NCBI GenBank assembly: GCA_017461665.1
Contig: JAFTXI010000023.1
Span: forward strand, 20,108 to 84,107
Reading direction: 5' to 3'
Length of the DNA stretch: 64,000 nt
Source of the DNA: Bacteroidales bacterium
GTDB taxonomy: Bacteria > Bacteroidota > Bacteroidia > Bacteroidales > F082
Of the stretch, positions 28,082-36,591 are shown piece after piece. Position numbers and translations under genes: made by a program. Every line of letters begins with the position of its first letter. Within the stretch, counting starts at the first letter, position 1. The notes beneath the pieces are model-generated. The model had not been told where the DNA came from and searched no databases. It was given only the letters and a program-made list of their open reading frames with translations.

Positions 28082-29287
28082 ATGACTCTAAATACTTTCT
28101 ATATTATTCTACAACAAACTCTTATAATCACGACATTGGTGATAGGAATGATGATGGTGATTGAATTTATCAATGTCAGGACAGGTGGAATATGGTCCAA
28201 TAAGTTACAAAAGTCACCAGCAATTCAAATTATTTTTTCAATCATCATGGGAATCATCCCGGGCTGCCTCGGAACATATACGGTAGTCTCACTATACGTT
28301 CATAGAGTTCTCAACTTTCCCGCATTGATGGCGGCACTGATAACAACAACAGGTGATGAAGCGTTCTTTATGTTTTCGTTATTCCCCGAAAAAGCATTGA
28401 TAATAAACCTTATAATTGTAGCTATCGCTCTAATTGTTGCTGTGACACTACAATTAACGATGAAAAATAAATTCATCGGTTTGCATAGAGAAATGTCCTT
28501 CCCCATTCATGAAAACGAATCTTGTAGTCACAATCATCATAAACATTATAATGTCAAGTCTAATATAAAGAACATAAGTTTTGTTCGTGCCTTGCTAATA
28601 ACATTTTGTGTCGGTGTATTGATATTAGTTTTCAGTGGTATTGTCGATGGATCTCATCAACTTAACCTTCTTATGGGAGGTCAGACTGAAGAAAGTGTAA
28701 TTCATTCTCTCGATAATGAGACCACATGCAAACACAATCACGAGACAACAAATTGCGAAGGATTTCACAATCATTGCCACGATACACATCATCATGAGGC
28801 AGAACATCATCACGATCATGGAGGCGAAGCCGATTGGATTAGATTTATCCTTATAGTATTGTTTGTCACGATATTGATAATTGTTATCGTTGCAGAAGAA
28901 CACTTCTTAGAAGAACATCTATGGGAACACGTCATTAAAGTTCATCTTCCGAAGATATTCTTGTGGACTTTTGGAGTTATCTTATGTCTGACTATTATAA
29001 ACAACTTTGTCAATATTCAGGATTTGATTCACTCCAAACCATTTGTAGTGTTATTGTTAGCAATATTAATAGGAATCATTCCGCAGTCGGGACCGCATTT
29101 GTTATTCGTTCTATTGTTTGCACAAGGCAGTCTTCCATTAGGAATATTTCTTGCAAACTGTATTGTTCAAGACGGACATGGCGCGCTTCCTTTGTTAGCT
29201 GAATCAAGAAAGGCATTCTTAGTTTCAAAAGGAATCAAGATTGCCATTGCTTTGATTGTAGGAACAATTGGAATCTTGGTATCTTAA
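28082..29287 (+). CDS. Putative 10-TM heavy-metal (manganese-type) exporter, ArsP_2 family
   Basis: 401 residues with about ten membrane segments arranged in two similar halves: the segment GIIPGCLGTYTVVSLYVHR (about 59-77) is echoed by GIIPQSGPHLLFVLLFAQG (about 336-354), a duplicated Gly-Ile-Ile-Pro motif likely at the substrate path. Two soluble loops are rich in His: ESCSHNHHKHY (near 143-153) and a long loop at about 212-256 with CKHNHE and HHHEAEHHHDHGGE. The pattern fits the putative manganese transporter/ArsP_2 family. Export of a divalent metal is inferred from the loops. Alone on its transcript. Confidence 0.78.
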   Translation: MTLNTFYIILQQTLIITTLVIGMMMVIEFINVRTGGIWSNKLQKSPAIQIIFSIIMGIIPGCLGTYTVVSLYVHRVLNFPALMAALITTTGDEAFFMFSLFPEKALIINLIIVAIALIVAVTLQLTMKNKFIGLHREMSFPIHENESCSHNHHKHYNVKSNIKNISFVRALLITFCVGVLILVFSGIVDGSHQLNLLMGGQTEESVIHSLDNETTCKHNHETTNCEGFHNHCHDTHHHEAEHHHDHGGEADWIRFILIVLFVTILIIVIVAEEHFLEEHLWEHVIKVHLPKIFLWTFGVILCLTIINNFVNIQDLIHSKPFVVLLLAILIGIIPQSGPHLLFVLLFAQGSLPLGIFLANCIVQDGHGALPLLAESRKAFLVSKGIKIAIALIVGTIGILVS

Positions 29288-29291
29288 CACG

Positions 29292-30332
29292 CTATTTACT
29301 TAAGTCAATGTAAATAGGTAAATGATCACTATATCCGCCTTGATATTTAGGACCGATATAAGTGCGAAACAACTTTTTTCCACCGTATGGCCTATCTTCT
29401 ACAAATAGGAAATCAGCATGGAATATTGACGCAGATTTCTTATTGTAACACAACGATTTATTTTCTTTATATAAAGCATTACTTATTATTATCTGATCGA
29501 ATGTTTGCCACTTATATTGATGTTTCAAAGTACCTTCAAATCCCAACTTTTTCTCATCAGAAAACAGATTTATCAATGTGTCATTTTTAGAATAACGATG
29601 TTCTGGTTTTGCACGTAAAACATTTATGATACTATTGTCAAAAGGAGTATCATTATAATCTCCCATTATCACAATTTTGGGAATCTCCTTGCTAACCAAT
29701 ATCAAAGAATCAACTTTTTCTCTAAGAGTCTTTGCATTCAATTCTCTCAAATACATAGTCTCCTTTTCGCCACCATATCTTGAAGTCCAATGATTTACAA
29801 AACAATGAAGAGTATCGCTATTTCTATCATAAAACTTAGCATACAAAATATCTCTTGTCTTAATAATTGTATTATTGGGACTTCTTATTTTTATCGCCTC
29901 ACTTTCTATAAGTTGCAACTTATCAATAGAATATACCATCGCAACATCGATTCCCCTCCTATCATCACCTTCGTAATGAATAATTCTATAATTATGTTTT
30001 TTTAAAGGAGTTTCTTGAAAAATCATCTTCGCCACGTATGCATTTTCAATTTCGCATAATCCAAGAATGCCAAGCGGTTCACCATCGGAAAGAGACAAAA
30101 TCGCTTTATAAATATTGTTTCGTTTTCGATAAAAACGCGATAAAGTCCAATGTTGATCGCCATCTTCCGTAAATTCATTATAAACTCTTGTAGAATCGAC
30201 AAAAGGATCAAAGAAATTTTCAAGATTCCAGAATGCAATTCTAATAGATTTATCATTCTGAGAAAATAAAACATTCTCACTAAATATTTGTATTACAATA
30301 AAGAATGTGAATATGGATAATATTTTCTTCAT
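29292..30332 (-). CDS. Exported endonuclease/exonuclease/phosphatase-fold protein
   Basis: 346 residues with an N-terminal signal peptide (1-25, ending near NVLFSQ). EEP motifs: RIAFWNLENFFDP (about 31-43), LCEIEN for the metal-binding Glu, VNHWTSRYGG, IMGDYNDTPFD with the paired Asp/Asn, and SDHLPIYIDL at the C-terminus with the catalytic Asp-His. Periplasmic or secreted nuclease or phosphodiesterase, substrate unknown. The Bacteroidota members are often annotated simply as endonuclease. Divergent from the next gene; its -7 element TACTTTTG (minus strand 30362-30369) is 30 bases before the ATG. Its stop lies five bases from that of the exporter gene, convergent. Confidence 0.88.
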   Translation of the reverse strand: MKKILSIFTFFIVIQIFSENVLFSQNDKSIRIAFWNLENFFDPFVDSTRVYNEFTEDGDQHWTLSRFYRKRNNIYKAILSLSDGEPLGILGLCEIENAYVAKMIFQETPLKKHNYRIIHYEGDDRRGIDVAMVYSIDKLQLIESEAIKIRSPNNTIIKTRDILYAKFYDRNSDTLHCFVNHWTSRYGGEKETMYLRELNAKTLREKVDSLILVSKEIPKIVIMGDYNDTPFDNSIINVLRAKPEHRYSKNDTLINLFSDEKKLGFEGTLKHQYKWQTFDQIIISNALYKENKSLCYNKKSASIFHADFLFVEDRPYGGKKLFRTYIGPKYQGGYSDHLPIYIDLSK

Positions 30333-30361
30333 AATAAAAAGGTTTCAAAAGGTTTATGGCG

Positions 30362-30410
30362 CAAAAGTATATATTATTTTTGGTTTAAAAAAATATTCTG
30401 AGTATCTTTG
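30362..30410. promoter_or_regulatory. Divergent promoters between EEP and thioredoxin-like genes
   Basis: Plus strand: TTTG (30379-30382), a 20-base spacer and TATCTTTG (30403-30410), a full match in elements and spacing, the best promoter in the window. Minus strand: TACTTTTG (30362-30369). The two start regions lie back to back within 50 bases. Confidence 0.75.
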
Positions 30411-30431
30411 TTCACTTTTTTATAAGAATTA

Positions 30432-31700
30432 ATGATGAAATCGTTTTTTGGCTGTTTTTTATTCATAGTTTTGTTAACATTTCCTACTTTCGCATTATCA
30501 CAAATGAAGATTAAAGTCGATGTAGAAGAGCAAAATGATAGTATTTTTTATCTCATTAAATATAAAAGTGACAAAACGCACATTGTAATAGATACAACTT
30601 ACAACAACATTTTTAGTAATTCAGAGAATATTCCAGAAGGAATCTATGTCATAGCAGACAGCGAACAATATCCTATTTTTGAAATACTTATAGGTAAGGA
30701 CCAAAAATTTTCCATCAAAGTAAACGATTTGATGGATTTGAAATCATATAAGGTTAAAGGCAGCAAAGAAACATCTTCTTATTTTAAAGTTTATTCTCAA
30801 ACTGTTCATAACAATTTATATATTAAAGCTTTAAAAAGTGAAATAGAATATAATCCTAACAACATGGAAAAAATCGATTCATTAGAAAAATCGCTTTATG
30901 ATTATCAAGAATCGATGCTAAGTAAAGACAATAATTCTTTCCTGAACACCTATATCAAATCTATAGAAAAAGTTATTGTCCCTCAAGATGTTGAATTTAT
31001 TGAAAAATATATTATCGAACATTATTTTGACAATATTCCACTTTGTGACGTACGTATTTTAAATTCGAGATTGCTGAAAAACAAGTTAGATGATTTTTTC
31101 AATAATTATATGAAATTGCAATCACCGCTTTATATATCTGAGCAAATTGACAATCTAATTTCAAAAGTAAATGATTGTCATGAAGTTAGAGATTATATTC
31201 TTTGGTATTTGTATTCAAAGTATTTCAAAACAGATAATGTTGATGATGAGTTTGTATTTATCCATTTAGTTGACAATTATTTTTCAAAACTTGAAATTTC
31301 AAATCTCACTCAAAACATTAGAGATGAAATTGTTAAAAGAACCAATATTTTAAAAAACATTACGATTGGCCATACCGCACCTACTCTATTGTTTTTCGAT
31401 GATGAAGGCAATGAAGTAAATTTATATGATATTCAATCAAACTACATTGTTTTATTTTTTTACAAGCCTGAATGTCAGAGATGTATAAGAGATAAAAGGA
31501 TTTTAGGACTTGTTGAAAAAAGGAGAAAAGATTTAAAAGTGATAAGGATTGATATTTCTGATGAAGAGAAATATCAGGAAATAATTGAAACTTACGATTT
31601 GTCAACGACACCGGAGATTTTCATTCTCGACAAAGACAAAAAAATAATTGACAAAGACGTTAGTGCAGAAAGAATAGAATTTTACATAACTGAGAAATAA
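30432..31700 (+). CDS. Exported thioredoxin-like (TlpA-type) protein
   Basis: 422 residues with a signal peptide (1-24, ending TFALSQ). Residues 25-120 look like the DUF4369-type beta domain that often precedes TlpA domains in Bacteroidota; 120-305 are helical. The C-terminal thioredoxin fold begins at IGHTAPTLLFFD and holds a Cys-Gln-Arg-Cys active site (Cys348, Cys351) and the cis-proline segment TTPEIFILD. A periplasmic disulfide reductase or isomerase is likely. It starts the transcript that continues into mnmE 10 bases further on. Confidence 0.85.
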   Translation: MMKSFFGCFLFIVLLTFPTFALSQMKIKVDVEEQNDSIFYLIKYKSDKTHIVIDTTYNNIFSNSENIPEGIYVIADSEQYPIFEILIGKDQKFSIKVNDLMDLKSYKVKGSKETSSYFKVYSQTVHNNLYIKALKSEIEYNPNNMEKIDSLEKSLYDYQESMLSKDNNSFLNTYIKSIEKVIVPQDVEFIEKYIIEHYFDNIPLCDVRILNSRLLKNKLDDFFNNYMKLQSPLYISEQIDNLISKVNDCHEVRDYILWYLYSKYFKTDNVDDEFVFIHLVDNYFSKLEISNLTQNIRDEIVKRTNILKNITIGHTAPTLLFFDDEGNEVNLYDIQSNYIVLFFYKPECQRCIRDKRILGLVEKRRKDLKVIRIDISDEEKYQEIIETYDLSTTPEIFILDKDKKIIDKDVSAERIEFYITEK

Positions 31701-31710
31701 CAAATTAACA

Positions 31711-33219
31711 ATGAGTTACTTAACAAAGGAAACAATATGTGCCATTGCGACAGCTTCAGGCACAGCTGCGATGGCAATAGTTAGAATGTCGGGTGAAGAT
31801 AGTCTTAAGATTGCATTATCGAAGTTTGTCGGAAAAGGAAAAAAATTGACATCGGAGAATATTGTTCCAAACAGAATGTATTATGGCGAGATTGTCAATT
31901 CTGATGATAAAGTAGTTGATGATGTGATGTTTACTTATTTCAGAGCGCCACATTCCTACACAGGAGAAGATTCAGTTGAGATAGTTTGTCACGGTTCTCC
32001 GTATATTCAAAATAAGATATTGGAGATTATGATAAAATCGGGAGCAAGATTAGCAAAAGGTGGTGAATATAGTATGCGTGCTTTCATCAACAATAAAATG
32101 GATTTGACGCAAGCTGAAGCTGTTGCTGACCTTATCTCATCTCAAACAGAAGCAGAACATCGTATCGCGATGAATCAGTTGAAAGGCGGATTCTCCAAAG
32201 AATTACAGATTTTAAGAAGCAAGTTGTTGGACTTAACATCGCTGATGGAGTTGGAATTGGACTTTTCGGAAGAAGATGTGGAATTTGCCGACAGAAAAAA
32301 GTTGAATGCAATTGTTGACGAGTCGGCACATCATATCAACAAACTCACTGATTCATTTAAACTCGGAAACACCATAAAGAAAGGCATTCCTGTTGCTATC
32401 GTCGGCGACACCAATGCCGGGAAAAGCACGTTGTTGAATGCACTTGTTGGCGAAGAAAGAGCTATCGTTTCTGACATTGCCGGCACTACACGCGACACTA
32501 TAGAAGAAACGATGAATATCAATGGCAAGATGTTCAGATTCATTGATACTGCGGGAATTAGAGAGACAGACGACACAATAGAAAAGATTGGCATAGAAAG
32601 AGCGTTCAAAAAAATTTCCGAAGCTGATATTATCTTAGGTCTCCTCGACCTTAACCAATCGAATGACAAATACTTTGCTTCTGCGAGACAAATCATCTCT
32701 AATGTGGATTTATTGAAACAGAAACTCATCTTGATATTCAACAAAGTTGACTTAAACATGAGTGGTATGTGGATGGACTCGGAAGAGATTATAGACATGT
32801 TGAGAAGTTCTATAGAAAGAAGCATTGAGAAGAGCGGCGCATATATGATTGACGAATACAAATACAGCATAAGCGGAACAGACTGTTATGATATTAGAAA
32901 TCTCATCAAGTACAAATTTATTTCTGCCAAGAACGAGAGAGATATTGAAAGTCTAAAAAATGAAATCGAGTATTATGGCAGGAATCTTAATGTTGGTGAG
33001 AACGAGGTTCTTGTCACTAATTTACGTCATTACGAGGCATTAGTCAAAGCCGGCGATGCTTTATGTAAGGTTAAGGAAGGATTAGAATCAGGACTCTCGA
33101 CAGAGTTTGTTGCTCAAGATCTTAAATCTGTTTTATATCATCTTGGAGAAATAACAGGCGAAATAAGTAACACCGAGGTGCTCAACAACTTGTTCGGAAG
33201 ATTCTGCATCGGAAAGTAA
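31711..33219 (+). CDS. mnmE: tRNA modification GTPase MnmE
   Basis: 502 residues. N-terminal folate-binding domain (1-120, opening ETICAIATASGTAAMAIVRMSG), helical domain, inserted G domain with P-loop GDTNAGKST (about 229-237), DTAGIRE and NKVD, and the C-terminal FCIGK with the catalytic cysteine. With MnmG it modifies the wobble uridine of certain tRNAs. The gene looks intact to its last codon. The 18-bp segment at its 3' end (33202-33219) corresponds to the site at which SGI1-type islands integrate in other bacteria, and a recombinase stub follows at once. Confidence 0.97.
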   Translation: MSYLTKETICAIATASGTAAMAIVRMSGEDSLKIALSKFVGKGKKLTSENIVPNRMYYGEIVNSDDKVVDDVMFTYFRAPHSYTGEDSVEIVCHGSPYIQNKILEIMIKSGARLAKGGEYSMRAFINNKMDLTQAEAVADLISSQTEAEHRIAMNQLKGGFSKELQILRSKLLDLTSLMELELDFSEEDVEFADRKKLNAIVDESAHHINKLTDSFKLGNTIKKGIPVAIVGDTNAGKSTLLNALVGEERAIVSDIAGTTRDTIEETMNINGKMFRFIDTAGIRETDDTIEKIGIERAFKKISEADIILGLLDLNQSNDKYFASARQIISNVDLLKQKLILIFNKVDLNMSGMWMDSEEIIDMLRSSIERSIEKSGAYMIDEYKYSISGTDCYDIRNLIKYKFISAKNERDIESLKNEIEYYGRNLNVGENEVLVTNLRHYEALVKAGDALCKVKEGLESGLSTEFVAQDLKSVLYHLGEITGEISNTEVLNNLFGRFCIGK

Positions 33220-33220
33220 A

Positions 33221-33340
33221 TCAAGTATTTACACAGTATCGAAGATGCTTACGCATAAAAATGTGACTACCACCCAGATTTATGCCGACCTTGTGAACTC
33301 CAAGAAACACGAGACCGCCAACAAGATTTCGTTAAAGTAA
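33221..33340 (+). pseudogene. C-terminal stub of a tyrosine recombinase
   Basis: The frame from 33221 to TAA at 33338 gives 39 residues, with YTVSKMLTHKNVTTTQIYAD as the core. This is the end of a phage-type integrase: the His of HKN and the tyrosine nucleophile in TTQIYA are both present. Everything upstream of it (arm-binding and core-binding domains, first Arg and His) is missing; the frame meets the mnmE stop codon one base earlier. It therefore marks the edge of an integrated element that later lost most of its integrase. Confidence 0.82.
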
Positions 33341-33446
33341 GGAGAAAACTCAAAAAGTAGGGTGAAAATTGCAAAAGGTAGGGAGAAAAGTGCTATATTT
33401 GCACAAAAGTAGGGATATAATTCCTGAAAAGTAGGAAGAAACTATA
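33331..33446 (+). repeat. Five 21-bp direct repeats in the fic promoter
   Basis: Five copies of a unit near AAAAGTAGGGAGAAAACTC, with the GTAGGG core (or GTAAGG/GTAGGA) at 33337, 33357, 33378, 33409 and 33431. Spacings are 20, 21, 31 and 22 bases, that is 2, 2, 3 and 2 helical turns, so all cores face the same side of the DNA. The third lies between the -33 and -7 positions, the fourth and fifth just after the predicted start of transcription. The same unit occurs three times inside the fic reading frame. Confidence 0.75.
33394..33401 (+). promoter_or_regulatory. -7 promoter element of fic
   Basis: TATATTTG, exact TAnnTTTG match, set in the 31-base gap between the third and fourth GTAGGG repeats; 49 bases before the fic ATG. 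Confidence 0.6.
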
Positions 33447-33450
33447 AACG

Positions 33451-34467
33451 ATGAATGTTATGACTAACAAATTAGAACAACTTGTAACAAGATATCGGGA
33501 ACTGGGTATTGACAACCAGATAGACTATGATAAATTCTATCTCTACTCTTTGATTACCCATTCAACAGCCATAGAGGGTTCAACCATCACCGAACTTGAG
33601 AATCAGATAATGTTCGACCATGGTGTCAGCCTAAAAGGTAAGAGCATCGAGGAACAGAGTATGAACCTCGATTTGAAGGTTGCATACGAAAAGGCTATCG
33701 AACTTGCGAAACAACATAAGCCAATCACAATAGATATGCTCATTTCGCTATCTGCTCTTGTGATGAAGAACACAGGCAAGGAGTATAACACTGCTTTGGG
33801 CAATTTTTCATCGGCTCGTGGTGAGTTGCGTTTGCTCAATGTTACAGCAGGTGTTGCTGGTCGTTCATATATGAATTACAGCAAGGTTCCTACAAAGTTA
33901 ACTGAATTTTGCGATCAACTAAATGCTGAACGAGTAAAGGCATCTACAATGTCAATTGATGAGCTATATCAATTGTCGTTTGATGCTCACTACAATTTGG
34001 TGACAATTCATCCTTGGGCTGATGGCAATGGTCGTATGGCTCGTTTGGTGATGAATATGCTTCAATTTGAGTTTGGGCTAATCCCTACAAAGATTCTCAA
34101 AGAGGATAAAGAGGAATACATCAAAGCGTTAGTTGCCACACGAGAGGATGATGACCTCGATATTTTCAGAGGGTTTATGACCAATATGATGGAACAGAAT
34201 CTCCAAAATGAGATTACTACCTACTTAAAATCTATCGGAGACGAAGAAAGTAGGGATAAAACTCCAAAAGGTGGGGAGAAACCGACAAAAAGTAGGGAAA
34301 AAATCGTTGCATTGCTTGCCGAGAATGGTAAATTGAGTGCTACAGCACTCGCCGAGAAGATTGGTATTTCTGCTAAGGCTGTAGAAAAACAACTTGCCAA
34401 CCTTAAAGCCGATAGTATCATAGAGCGTATCGGTTCAGCCAAAGGTGGTTATTGGAAGGTAAAATAG
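33451..34467 (+). CDS. Fic family protein with N-terminal inhibitory motif and C-terminal winged helix
   Basis: 338 residues. The inhibitory helix motif STAIEGS (38-44) is of class II; the catalytic Fic loop HPWADGNGRMAR (187-198) has all active residues. Fic enzymes attach AMP or another nucleotide part to a hydroxyl side chain of a target protein. Residues 260-285 are a basic linker made of three seven-residue units (KSRDKTP, KGGEKPT, KSREKIV), encoded by 21-bp repeats, and 285-338 form a winged helix-turn-helix (LSATALAEKIGISAKAVEKQ). The DNA-binding end and promoter repeats suggest autoregulation. A second ATG at 33460 is possible. It sits in the island next to the integrase stub. Confidence 0.9.
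   Translation: MNVMTNKLEQLVTRYRELGIDNQIDYDKFYLYSLITHSTAIEGSTITELENQIMFDHGVSLKGKSIEEQSMNLDLKVAYEKAIELAKQHKPITIDMLISLSALVMKNTGKEYNTALGNFSSARGELRLLNVTAGVAGRSYMNYSKVPTKLTEFCDQLNAERVKASTMSIDELYQLSFDAHYNLVTIHPWADGNGRMARLVMNMLQFEFGLIPTKILKEDKEEYIKALVATREDDDLDIFRGFMTNMMEQNLQNEITTYLKSIGDEESRDKTPKGGEKPTKSREKIVALLAENGKLSATALAEKIGISAKAVEKQLANLKADSIIERIGSAKGGYWKVK
34247..34306 (+). repeat. Three 21-bp repeats inside fic
   Basis: GTAGGG, GTGGGG and GTAGGG cores at 34250, 34271 and 34292, exactly 21 bases apart, encoding three seven-residue units. The flanking bases (AAAAGGTGGGGAGAAA and the like) align with the promoter copies at 33331-33446. Confidence 0.75.
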
Positions 34468-34557
34468 CTTTATTATTTTTGCCTAATTATCATCATATAT
34501 GTGAAATGACATACAAATGTGGTAATGATGCTAAAAACGGCATCATTACCACTAAAA

Positions 34558-35484
34558 TTATCTATTTTGATTATGTATAAAGACTCCTATACCTTTATCA
34601 TTTTCAATCATTTTCACACAGTTAGTAATTTCAATTGTTAGAATAGATGCATGAAAAACAGATAATACATTTTCCTGCAACACTTGGTCATCCTCTAATT
34701 TTACAATTTTCAATCCTTTTGCAGATGCAGTTTTTATATCAATTGGGCGGCCATGCGTCAAATGATTATCGTATGTACCTAGCCATTCTGCAATATCGTT
34801 TGCCTTTTGATGAGCATCCTGTTCTCCATTAAACATATATGACTCTAACCACAATGCAACTTTTTCTTTTGCCAAACGGATTGTTTTTTCACATATGTCA
34901 AGAATACCTGCTGGCCATTGTGTTAGTTTGGGAATCCATATTGGAGCCAAATTTTGGTTTTGAGATATTTCAGATTTTGCCTGATTGAATTCGTTAATAA
35001 TAGAGTGTGCCGGGGCTGTAGTAATAATATTGTTAGCCATACGAAAAGTCATTTGTGGATCAATTGGTCCTATCGCTGAATGCTTACCCATTACAATTTC
35101 ATCACATGCACATGCAAGCATTGTTGCTGCCGACATAGCACTTTGGGGTACTATCGCACGAATGTGTGAATATTTAGAGCGGAGGTAATTGATAATCTGT
35201 TCAACAGCTTCCACATGTCCACCTGGACTATGTATAATTAAATCTAACTGATCTTTACTTTGCCCATGCATTGCAGTCATAAAACCTTGTATATCCTCTT
35301 GAACTAATGATAGTCCATTATTAGGCGCACCTTCTGCCTTAGATGTTGAATAAGCTGTACAGTACAATATAACATCTCTATTAGTATATTCAGAAAGGGA
35401 TTTTAGGTATTTACGCCTAATAGAGTCCTGTGCTGTATTCTTAATAGTAAGAATCTCTTCAGCTATTTCATGTTTAGTCGCCAT
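34558..35484 (-). CDS. SDH-family ClpP-fold serine proteinase
   Basis: 308 residues, no signal peptide. The ClpP/crotonase fold shows LIIHSPGGHVEAVEQI (82-97, oxyanion loop), SAMSAATMLACACDEIVMG with the probable nucleophile Ser118, and HSAIGPIDPQ (135-144) near the catalytic acid. This is the serine dehydrogenase proteinase family (PF01972). Cellular targets are unknown. It is the second gene of a pair: its ATG overlaps the end of a 57-residue ORF by 11 bases. It stands in the accessory island, so a role in defence or element maintenance is possible but unproven. Confidence 0.88.
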   Translation of the reverse strand: MATKHEIAEEILTIKNTAQDSIRRKYLKSLSEYTNRDVILYCTAYSTSKAEGAPNNGLSLVQEDIQGFMTAMHGQSKDQLDLIIHSPGGHVEAVEQIINYLRSKYSHIRAIVPQSAMSAATMLACACDEIVMGKHSAIGPIDPQMTFRMANNIITTAPAHSIINEFNQAKSEISQNQNLAPIWIPKLTQWPAGILDICEKTIRLAKEKVALWLESYMFNGEQDAHQKANDIAEWLGTYDNHLTHGRPIDIKTASAKGLKIVKLEDDQVLQENVLSVFHASILTIEITNCVKMIENDKGIGVFIHNQNR

Positions 35485-35647
35485 ATGAAGAACTATAAGT
35501 TATATATACACTATTTTCATTATTATCAAGGGTTTGATATGCCAATTCATTATATTTAGATATTTCATCATTGCTATACCTTGTTTTAATTTCGCATAGC
35601 AATTGATCAAATTGTTGCTGCAATGTGCATTCTATTAAGTCGTCCAT
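35474..35647 (-). CDS. 57-residue protein coupled to the SDH proteinase
   Basis: An ORF from ATG at 35647 to TAA at 35474, 57 residues starting MDDLIECTLQQQFDQLLCEI and ending in a Tyr/Ser-rich SSSYGD. Acidic, mainly helical in its first 45 residues, no signal peptide, family not recognised. Its last 11 bases contain the start of the proteinase gene in another frame, and a -7 element TAATTTTG (minus strand 35664-35671) lies 17 bases upstream, so the pair forms an operon. It may be an adaptor, inhibitor or substrate of the proteinase. Confidence 0.6.
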   Translation of the reverse strand: MDDLIECTLQQQFDQLLCEIKTRYSNDEISKYNELAYQTLDNNENSVYITYSSSYGD

Positions 35648-35873
35648 AGTTATAAAGTTTGTACAAAATTAATAATTATTTTATTTCTAATGTAGAGATA
35701 ATGCTAAATTTTATATAAAATAGTTCAAACCTCTTTTTTAGCAACTATATTAGTTTCCTCCTATTATGACACGACAGGACAACCTACGACATGTGCAGTC
35801 AAAAGGCGGGAAAGCCATTTTTCGTATTGATTATTCATATATCTTTGCTCACGAACGATTAACAAAGATGACT

Positions 35874-36275
35874 ATGAATAAGAGACATACGGAATATATT
35901 GCACTCTATTTGTTCGTGTTTGGAGCGATATTGCTCTTTGGTGTTTTGGCACGAAAATTTATGCTTGACAAGGGGTATGATGAATTTAGTGCGGCAGTTA
36001 CATTCTTCGCAACGGTGGTTGTGTTGTCGGCACTCTATATCAGTCTGCAAATGACGCTCAATGAGTTGTTGTTGCCCCGAATGGAGAAGTTTTTGATGCG
36101 TTTCCCTGCATTTCAAAAGTTGGAAGAGGTAGCAGTTGTTACCGAGACACCTACTATCGTAGCCGAGCCTATTGAGGAGGCAGCAGTTTGGAGACTACCC
36201 CACAGCCATCGGAGTATGAGACTATGCGAGCCAACGCCATTGCCGAACGAGAGCGAGCATCGCAAGCAAAGTTAA
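35874..36275 (+). CDS. Small membrane protein of the island, unknown function
   Basis: 133 residues from ATG at 35874. Two membrane helices (about 9-28 and 40-64) are followed by a cytoplasmic tail; the last about 25 residues (RLPHSHRSMRLCEPTPLPNE) look like out-of-frame reading of the next gene. A -7 element TATCTTTG lies at 35840-35847. The 34 codons upstream in the same frame cross this promoter and are left out. Base composition is clearly richer in G+C than the core genes. I do not recognise the family; a frame slip joining it originally to the following ORF is possible. Confidence 0.55.
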   Translation: MNKRHTEYIALYLFVFGAILLFGVLARKFMLDKGYDEFSAAVTFFATVVVLSALYISLQMTLNELLLPRMEKFLMRFPAFQKLEEVAVVTETPTIVAEPIEEAAVWRLPHSHRSMRLCEPTPLPNESEHRKQS

Positions 36276-36544
36276 AGCGTGTACTCGACTACACCAAGCA
36301 GACGTTGGTTGCTTATATGAGTGAGGCAGAGTTAGACCGCTTGTGTGGCTACATCACCGAATATAGTTTGGGCGACACCCCACGCGAGGTATCGCCCGTA
36401 TCGGTTGATTCAGCACTCAAAAGCATCGACCTGATGCACTTCGGCTGGAACATTGGCAAGGCATTCGGCAAAAGGCGCATCCACACCGCTACATTCATCA
36501 AGAATGTCTTTGCTCACTCCCTCCGCGACTTGGAGATCTCGTAA
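36188..36544 (+). CDS. G+C-rich island protein, unknown function
   Basis: 118 residues if the TTG at 36188 is the start (preceded by GAGGAGG, an unusually good Shine-Dalgarno for this genome); ATG at 36224 would give 106. It overlaps the previous ORF by 88 bases in another frame. The C-terminal half is the conserved-looking part: DLMHFGWNIGKAFGKRRIHT and then ATFIKNVFAHSLRDLEIS. Helical, charged, no signal peptide. The codon use and G+C content mark it as foreign. I have seen no function for such a protein and assign none. Confidence 0.55.
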   Translation: METTPQPSEYETMRANAIAERERASQAKLKRVLDYTKQTLVAYMSEAELDRLCGYITEYSLGDTPREVSPVSVDSALKSIDLMHFGWNIGKAFGKRRIHTATFIKNVFAHSLRDLEIS

Positions 36545-36591
36545 GATGTCGCACACCGAATCTGAATGCAGGATTAAATTGGATGGAAGTA

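Noticed and set aside
33331-33446. CRISPR-like array
   Set aside because: Units are contiguous or nearly so, imperfect and without spacers, and the same unit is found inside a coding region.
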